Shown in pieces: positions 5,407 through 8,489 of a stretch of DNA of 8,489 nt (within the stretch, counting starts at the first letter, position 1; every line of letters begins with the position of its first letter). Made by a program: the position numbers and the translations under genes. The notes beneath the pieces are model-generated. The model ran no database searches. It saw only the letters and a program-made list of their open reading frames with translations, and had not been told where the DNA came from. The stretch comes from Deltaproteobacteria bacterium (GTDB taxonomy: Bacteria; Desulfobacterota_B; Binatia; UBA9968), in assembly GCA_030620935.1 (NCBI GenBank), contig JAUXIP010000069.1:1-8489 (forward strand), in the 5' to 3' direction.

Positions 5407-6402
5407 TCAGCGCTTCACCGCGATCAGCACAGAGTCGGGATCGAAGAACAGGGGACTGGAGCGAAACGGCCCTCGGACATCTGAGAAACCCGCCTGACGG
5501 AGCCACGTGCATATCTCATCCAGCGCATAACAGCGGCCGTCCGGCGTGTGCAAAAGAAGCGCAACGGAAAAAAGCGCGCCCCACTCGGGATTTGTCCTGT
5601 CGCGGCTCAACCATACGTCACGCAGCATGAGCCGTCCTCCCGGATTTAAAGAGCGGTAAATATTCTTTAGCAGTGCGCGGTTCTGCCGAACGCCTTGCCC
5701 ATGAAGGACATTGGAAAGTAAAACGATATCGAATTCTTGCGGCAGAGGATCTTTTAAAATATCGAGGTCGAGGACCTGTACCTGCTTCGCCATATCTGTG
5801 TTCTTGACGGCGCGGCGGACTAAAGAAACAACGCTCGGATGTTCGACGAGGGTCGCTCGGAGGTGACGGAAGCGGCGGCAACAGGCGAGAGTGAAGGTGC
5901 CAAGACCTCCGCCGAGGTCAAGGAGAGTCTTCGCGCGGCTTAATGGCAATCGCTTGACCAGGTAAGGGGCAATTTTCCGGGCATCACAATCCAGGGCACG
6001 GAGCAACCGCTCGGCTTGCGTCCGATCAGTAAAAAAAGGCTGAGAGATCTTGGGCCGACCTCCGGTGGTCAGAAGATCAGGGAGCGATCCCCAAAGCTTC
6101 CAGGCGTCATGGTGCGGCAGGAGAAAACGACTGTTGGCAGAGCAAAGGTGGTGCAGAGAGAAAACGGTATTTTTGTATTTCCTTGCGCGCTTTCGGAGCA
6201 ACCCCATCGCAACGAGCGCATCGAGAAAGATCTCCCAGCCCTGTGCCGTCCCTCCAAAATGGGCACTAGCAGCCTTGGGGCTTTTGTCCTCTTTCCCTAG
6301 CCAATCAAAGAGCTTCAAGTGGACGGCAGTGCTCAGAATACGCGCACGCGCGTAGTCACTTTCGTTTCGGAGCCTCTGTGGAGTCCACTGTTTGGAGCCC
6401 AT
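5407..6402 (-). CDS. Class I SAM-dependent O-methyltransferase (plant COMT/HIOMT-like)
   Basis: A 331-residue protein from ATG 6402. The N-terminal third (about 10-90) is the winged-helix dimerisation domain of this family (ARARILSTAVHLKLFDWL, MGLLRKR). The catalytic domain has SAM motif I LLDLGGGLGTF (160-170), an acidic VEHP after the next strand (186-189), DLDILKDPLP (212-221) and LNPGGRLMLRD (252-262). His234 in SNVLHG matches the catalytic His of caffeate-type O-methyltransferases, but the usual HDW continuation is HGQ, so the acceptor site may be changed. Substrates of the family are phenolic or other hydroxyl groups on small aromatics and polyketides. The frame stays open to GTG 6432, which would overlap the glycosyltransferase stop. 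I chose ATG 6402 because GAGGGG (6408-6413) sits five bases ahead of it. It is the last gene of the minus-strand operon, after a glycosyltransferase. Confidence 0.84.
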   Translation of the reverse strand: MGSKQWTPQRLRNESDYARARILSTAVHLKLFDWLGKEDKSPKAASAHFGGTAQGWEIFLDALVAMGLLRKRARKYKNTVFSLHHLCSANSRFLLPHHDAWKLWGSLPDLLTTGGRPKISQPFFTDRTQAERLLRALDCDARKIAPYLVKRLPLSRAKTLLDLGGGLGTFTLACCRRFRHLRATLVEHPSVVSLVRRAVKNTDMAKQVQVLDLDILKDPLPQEFDIVLLSNVLHGQGVRQNRALLKNIYRSLNPGGRLMLRDVWLSRDRTNPEWGALFSVALLLHTPDGRCYALDEICTWLRQAGFSDVRGPFRSSPLFFDPDSVLIAVKR

Positions 6403-6407
6403 TGCTT

Positions 6408-6413
6408 CCCCTC
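6408..6413 (-). promoter_or_regulatory. Shine-Dalgarno site choosing the methyltransferase start
   Basis: The complement GAGGGG precedes ATG 6402 by five bases. The alternative GTG at 6432 has no such site, so the shorter 331-residue protein is preferred over the 341-residue form. Confidence 0.6.
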
Positions 6414-6425
6414 TGGCGTGACGGC

Positions 6426-7517
6426 TCAGCACTGATCGCCGCCGGCAACCTTTTGGTAGAGCCTTTCATACCCTTCCACCATCTGTTCTACCGAGAAGCG
6501 TTCTTGAACCCACGCTCGGCAGCGTTTCCGATCCAGGCGTTCGACTCTGTGAATCGCCTCGACCATCTCATCCTCAGCGGACACCAAGTATCCTGTCTCT
6601 TCATGCTTCACTAGCTCCGGCATCGCACCCCGCGGATAGGTCAAGACCGGCGTTCCAGCCGCCATTGCCTCTACCACAACCATGCCGAACGGCTCCTCCC
6701 ACTGAAGCGGAAAGAGAAATCCCTTCGCCCGTCCCACGGTTTGCATAAGTTGGCCATAGGGCATCCTTTCAAGGTATTTGACCTTGTCACCATCGATGTG
6801 GGGTTGAATCTCTTCTGAAAAATATTTTTTGCTCCATGGGAGGTGAGAAACCACCGGGCCAACGACCAGGAGCCGGACTTTCGCTTTTTGGGCGATTTGG
6901 ATCGCCTCGGCAATGCCTTTCTCCGGCGTCATCCGACCTACCACCACGAAAAAATTCTCCGGCTGGTCGTTAAAAAGAATTTCATCCAGCTCGATTCCGT
7001 TGTATACCGCCGGCAAAGTTTCGTCCCCCAGCATCCTGGCTTGGGCTCGGCTGACGCAAACAGGGAAGCAACGCGGAAAGTGGGCCCGATAATATTCATG
7101 GAGCTCCTTCTCGATGTACGCGTAGGTGATCAGGGTAGGCGTAGTTGAAAAACAGGAGAAATAAGGGGCTAACGTAGGCCAATGGGCGTGAATGAGATCG
7201 AAGCGGTCGGCTTGATGATACCAGTTGTAGGTGTTGCGCGCCTCAAATTCTTTTTCCAGGTAAAATGTCGATTGAGGATCATCCGAGCTTGCAACCGGCA
7301 CCACCGCCTGGATTGGACAATCGACTTTTGAATCTCCCGAGGCGAACAGCTCCACCTGATGCCCGCGCCTGGTCAGGTGCCGACAGAGGTTAGAAACAAT
7401 CCCTCCGTTCCTCCATAGGTTTTCGGTGGAATCGAAAGATAGACGCTTGAGATCTGAGCTATCTTCATGCCACCACCTATCCGCTAGCAGACCGATGGCC
7501 GATCTCGAAGACCGCAT
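6426..7517 (-). CDS. Family 4 (GT-B) glycosyltransferase
   Basis: A 363-residue cytoplasmic protein of usual GT4 length. The N-terminal Rossmann half has the acceptor-side NGGI turn (37-40), RRGHQVELFASGDS (50-63) and FDLIHAHW (106-113). The C-terminal half binds the nucleotide sugar: VVVGRMTPEKG (191-201) with Arg195 and Lys200, and EPFGMVVVE (275-283), the E-x7-E motif of retaining GT4 enzymes with Glu275 and Glu283, followed by AMAAGTPVL. The LFASGDS style occurs in soluble GT4 enzymes that transfer sugars to small molecules or exopolysaccharide. No sugar-transporter, flippase or polymerase genes are near, so a small-molecule acceptor is favoured; this is inference. Its ATG immediately follows the TAG of the upstream gene, with no independent ribosome-binding site, so the two are probably translationally coupled. 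The methyltransferase start follows after 23 bases. Confidence 0.9.
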   Translation of the reverse strand: MRSSRSAIGLLADRWWHEDSSDLKRLSFDSTENLWRNGGIVSNLCRHLTRRGHQVELFASGDSKVDCPIQAVVPVASSDDPQSTFYLEKEFEARNTYNWYHQADRFDLIHAHWPTLAPYFSCFSTTPTLITYAYIEKELHEYYRAHFPRCFPVCVSRAQARMLGDETLPAVYNGIELDEILFNDQPENFFVVVGRMTPEKGIAEAIQIAQKAKVRLLVVGPVVSHLPWSKKYFSEEIQPHIDGDKVKYLERMPYGQLMQTVGRAKGFLFPLQWEEPFGMVVVEAMAAGTPVLTYPRGAMPELVKHEETGYLVSAEDEMVEAIHRVERLDRKRCRAWVQERFSVEQMVEGYERLYQKVAGGDQC

Positions 7518-8399
7518 CTACACCGGTTTAGCGGATTCGGCGTAGATCACATCTCTCTTGGCCTCTTCTTTTTCTAGGGCCTTCAGATGGACGGTACGGA
7601 AGAGATTAAGCGGCTCTGTGCGGTCATTGATGAAGTCTCCCTCGATGGCCTTCATTTCGGAGTCGCTCAAAGGGTGGAGAAACTGCTCATTTCTTTGGTG
7701 GAGCTCCAGCGCCCGTACCTGTTTGATTCGTTTTTTAACTTCCTCAAACTCATCTTCCTGGGGCGGCATCGCGGCCAGACGGACGATGGTTTCCGGACCG
7801 TGGTAAAGCTCGTCCGCTACGATTTCTTTCTCTATGGACACGATGCGGGCAAAAAATTCATCGCTCGGGTCCAGTTGGCACATCATATGGTGCCAGCCCA
7901 CGGCTCCTCCCTCGCCGCAAGCCAGGATCGCGGACTTGCCCCAAGAAGAACTCTCCCGGCAAACTCTCGCACGAGTCGTGTAGTACGCGTGGCTGCACGG
8001 CCATAAAGTCTTGGTATCGTCGAAGCTTCCTCCGAAGCGCCAGTCGTAGGCGCCCGGATTGCCGTAGCGCTGCCAATGTTTAACCGGACAGGGCTTTCCA
8101 TCCAACAACCAATTCAGCACCTCCATGTAGGCCGCATAGTGCTCTACCTCTTCGGAAGCGTCCTTCAGCGCCTTTATAACCTCGGGCGCAGCGGCGAGAG
8201 GTTCCGTAGGACCCAATAATCTTCGGGCGTGCACATGGGCCGCCGTGTATTCCTTGGCTGCCTGAAGCGCCAGCCAGTGCATGTCACGCTCACGCGTCCG
8301 ATTAGCTACATAGGCCTCTACGACCTGCTTCATCGCGGCAGCGCAGCGATCCATGATTACCAAGATCTCTTCACGTATCTTGTCCGATGAAAGCGCCAT
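7518..8399 (-). CDS. Putative ferritin-like diiron protein, unrecognised family
   Basis: A 293-residue, mostly helical soluble protein that I cannot place in a named family. The sequence shows a four-helix diiron ligand pattern: Glu50 in helix 1 (QAAKEY), Glu84-x-x-His87 in helix 2 (EEVEHYAAYMEVL), Glu163 in helix 3 (CGEGGAVGW) and Glu197-x-x-His200 in helix 4 (DELYHG). The spacing of about 34 residues between Glu50 and Glu84, and 34 between Glu163 and Glu197, is what ferritin-like, R2 and related carboxylate diiron proteins show. Between helices 2 and 3 lies a long aromatic- and Cys-containing segment (about 101-155, Cys104, Cys135, Cys147), and a charged helical tail follows 215. Oxygen-dependent oxidation of a small molecule is plausible, since ferritin itself is shorter and lacks such an insert. 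An iron-storage or oxidative-stress role remains possible. GGAGGTGA (8403-8410) gives a strong start. The gene precedes the coupled GT4 gene. Confidence 0.72.
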   Translation of the reverse strand: MALSSDKIREEILVIMDRCAAAMKQVVEAYVANRTRERDMHWLALQAAKEYTAAHVHARRLLGPTEPLAAAPEVIKALKDASEEVEHYAAYMEVLNWLLDGKPCPVKHWQRYGNPGAYDWRFGGSFDDTKTLWPCSHAYYTTRARVCRESSSWGKSAILACGEGGAVGWHHMMCQLDPSDEFFARIVSIEKEIVADELYHGPETIVRLAAMPPQEDEFEEVKKRIKQVRALELHQRNEQFLHPLSDSEMKAIEGDFINDRTEPLNLFRTVHLKALEKEEAKRDVIYAESAKPV

Positions 8400-8437
8400 T
8401 GCTCACCTCCGTGATTTCCTTTCCGGGCAGCGCCTGG

Positions 8438-8489
8438 TCAAATCTCGATGCCGATACCCGCTGCCCTGGCCTTGTCATAAACCAGTCTG
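8438..8489 (-). CDS. C-terminal end of an unidentified gene (partial)
   Basis: The complement has an open frame from the window edge to TGA at 8440-8438, encoding RLVYDKARAAGIGIEI at its end. The composition looks like genuine protein and the distance to the next gene (38 bases, containing its Shine-Dalgarno site) fits an operon. Sixteen codons are too few to assign a family. Confidence 0.5.
   Translation of the reverse strand, partial: RLVYDKARAAGIGIEI

Noticed and set aside
5399..5414. GCTG-TT-CAGC inverted repeat at the convergent stops as a shared terminator
   Set aside because: The two-base loop is too tight to fold as RNA and no T-run follows on either strand.
6403..6432. GTG start of the methyltransferase overlapping the glycosyltransferase stop
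   Set aside because: Coupling by overlap is possible, but ATG 6402 has its own GAGGGG site and begins just before the conserved N-terminal domain.
1..8489. CRISPR array, tRNA, rRNA or insertion sequence
   Set aside because: I looked for regular direct repeats with spacers, cloverleaf signatures, conserved rRNA segments and transposase motifs or terminal inverted repeats and saw none.

Overview
The window appears to be chromosomal DNA from an uncultured, moderately GC-rich Gram-negative bacterium. A secreted secretin-type beta protein supports an outer membrane. Strong GGAGG-type Shine-Dalgarno sites and the protein styles suggest a Deltaproteobacteria-, Binatota-, Tectomicrobia- or Rokubacteria-like soil or subsurface lineage. 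The lineage is an inference, because there is no rRNA or marker gene. It holds nine complete genes and two partial ones, and I see no tRNA, rRNA, CRISPR array, transposase or integrase.

Left part (1-2660): the window opens with the first 15 codons of a minus-strand gene whose N-terminus is a variant P-loop, resembling the YchF/Obg family. A long gap (47-513) follows. Then comes a plus-strand, N-terminally membrane-anchored NERD-domain protein whose ExK-type motif has Lys in place of Glu. Next, behind a good sigma70-like promoter, is a small secreted protein ending in a secretin-like beta domain. The 393-base gap after it contains a perfect 14-bp palindrome and a possible terminator.

Middle part (2661-5388): a tight four-gene plus-strand operon encodes a dienelactone hydrolase-family enzyme with a Cys-Asp-His triad, a 96-residue DUF6295-type protein, a meta-cleavage-hydrolase-like alpha/beta hydrolase, and a two-domain VOC (glyoxalase/extradiol dioxygenase fold) protein. 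The set looks like a small catabolic cassette in which a VOC metalloenzyme and two alpha/beta hydrolases act on ring-cleavage-type or lactone substrates. The substrate cannot be read from the sequence.

Right part (5407-8489): a minus-strand operon converges on the first with only 18 bases between the stop codons. In transcription order it holds the tail of an unidentified gene, an unrecognised protein with a textbook ferritin-like diiron ligand pattern, a GT4 glycosyltransferase whose start codon abuts the previous stop, and a class I O-methyltransferase. A probable diiron oxidase/oxygenase next to a glycosyltransferase and a methyltransferase looks like a small-molecule tailoring set. This is the most promising candidate for something undescribed here.
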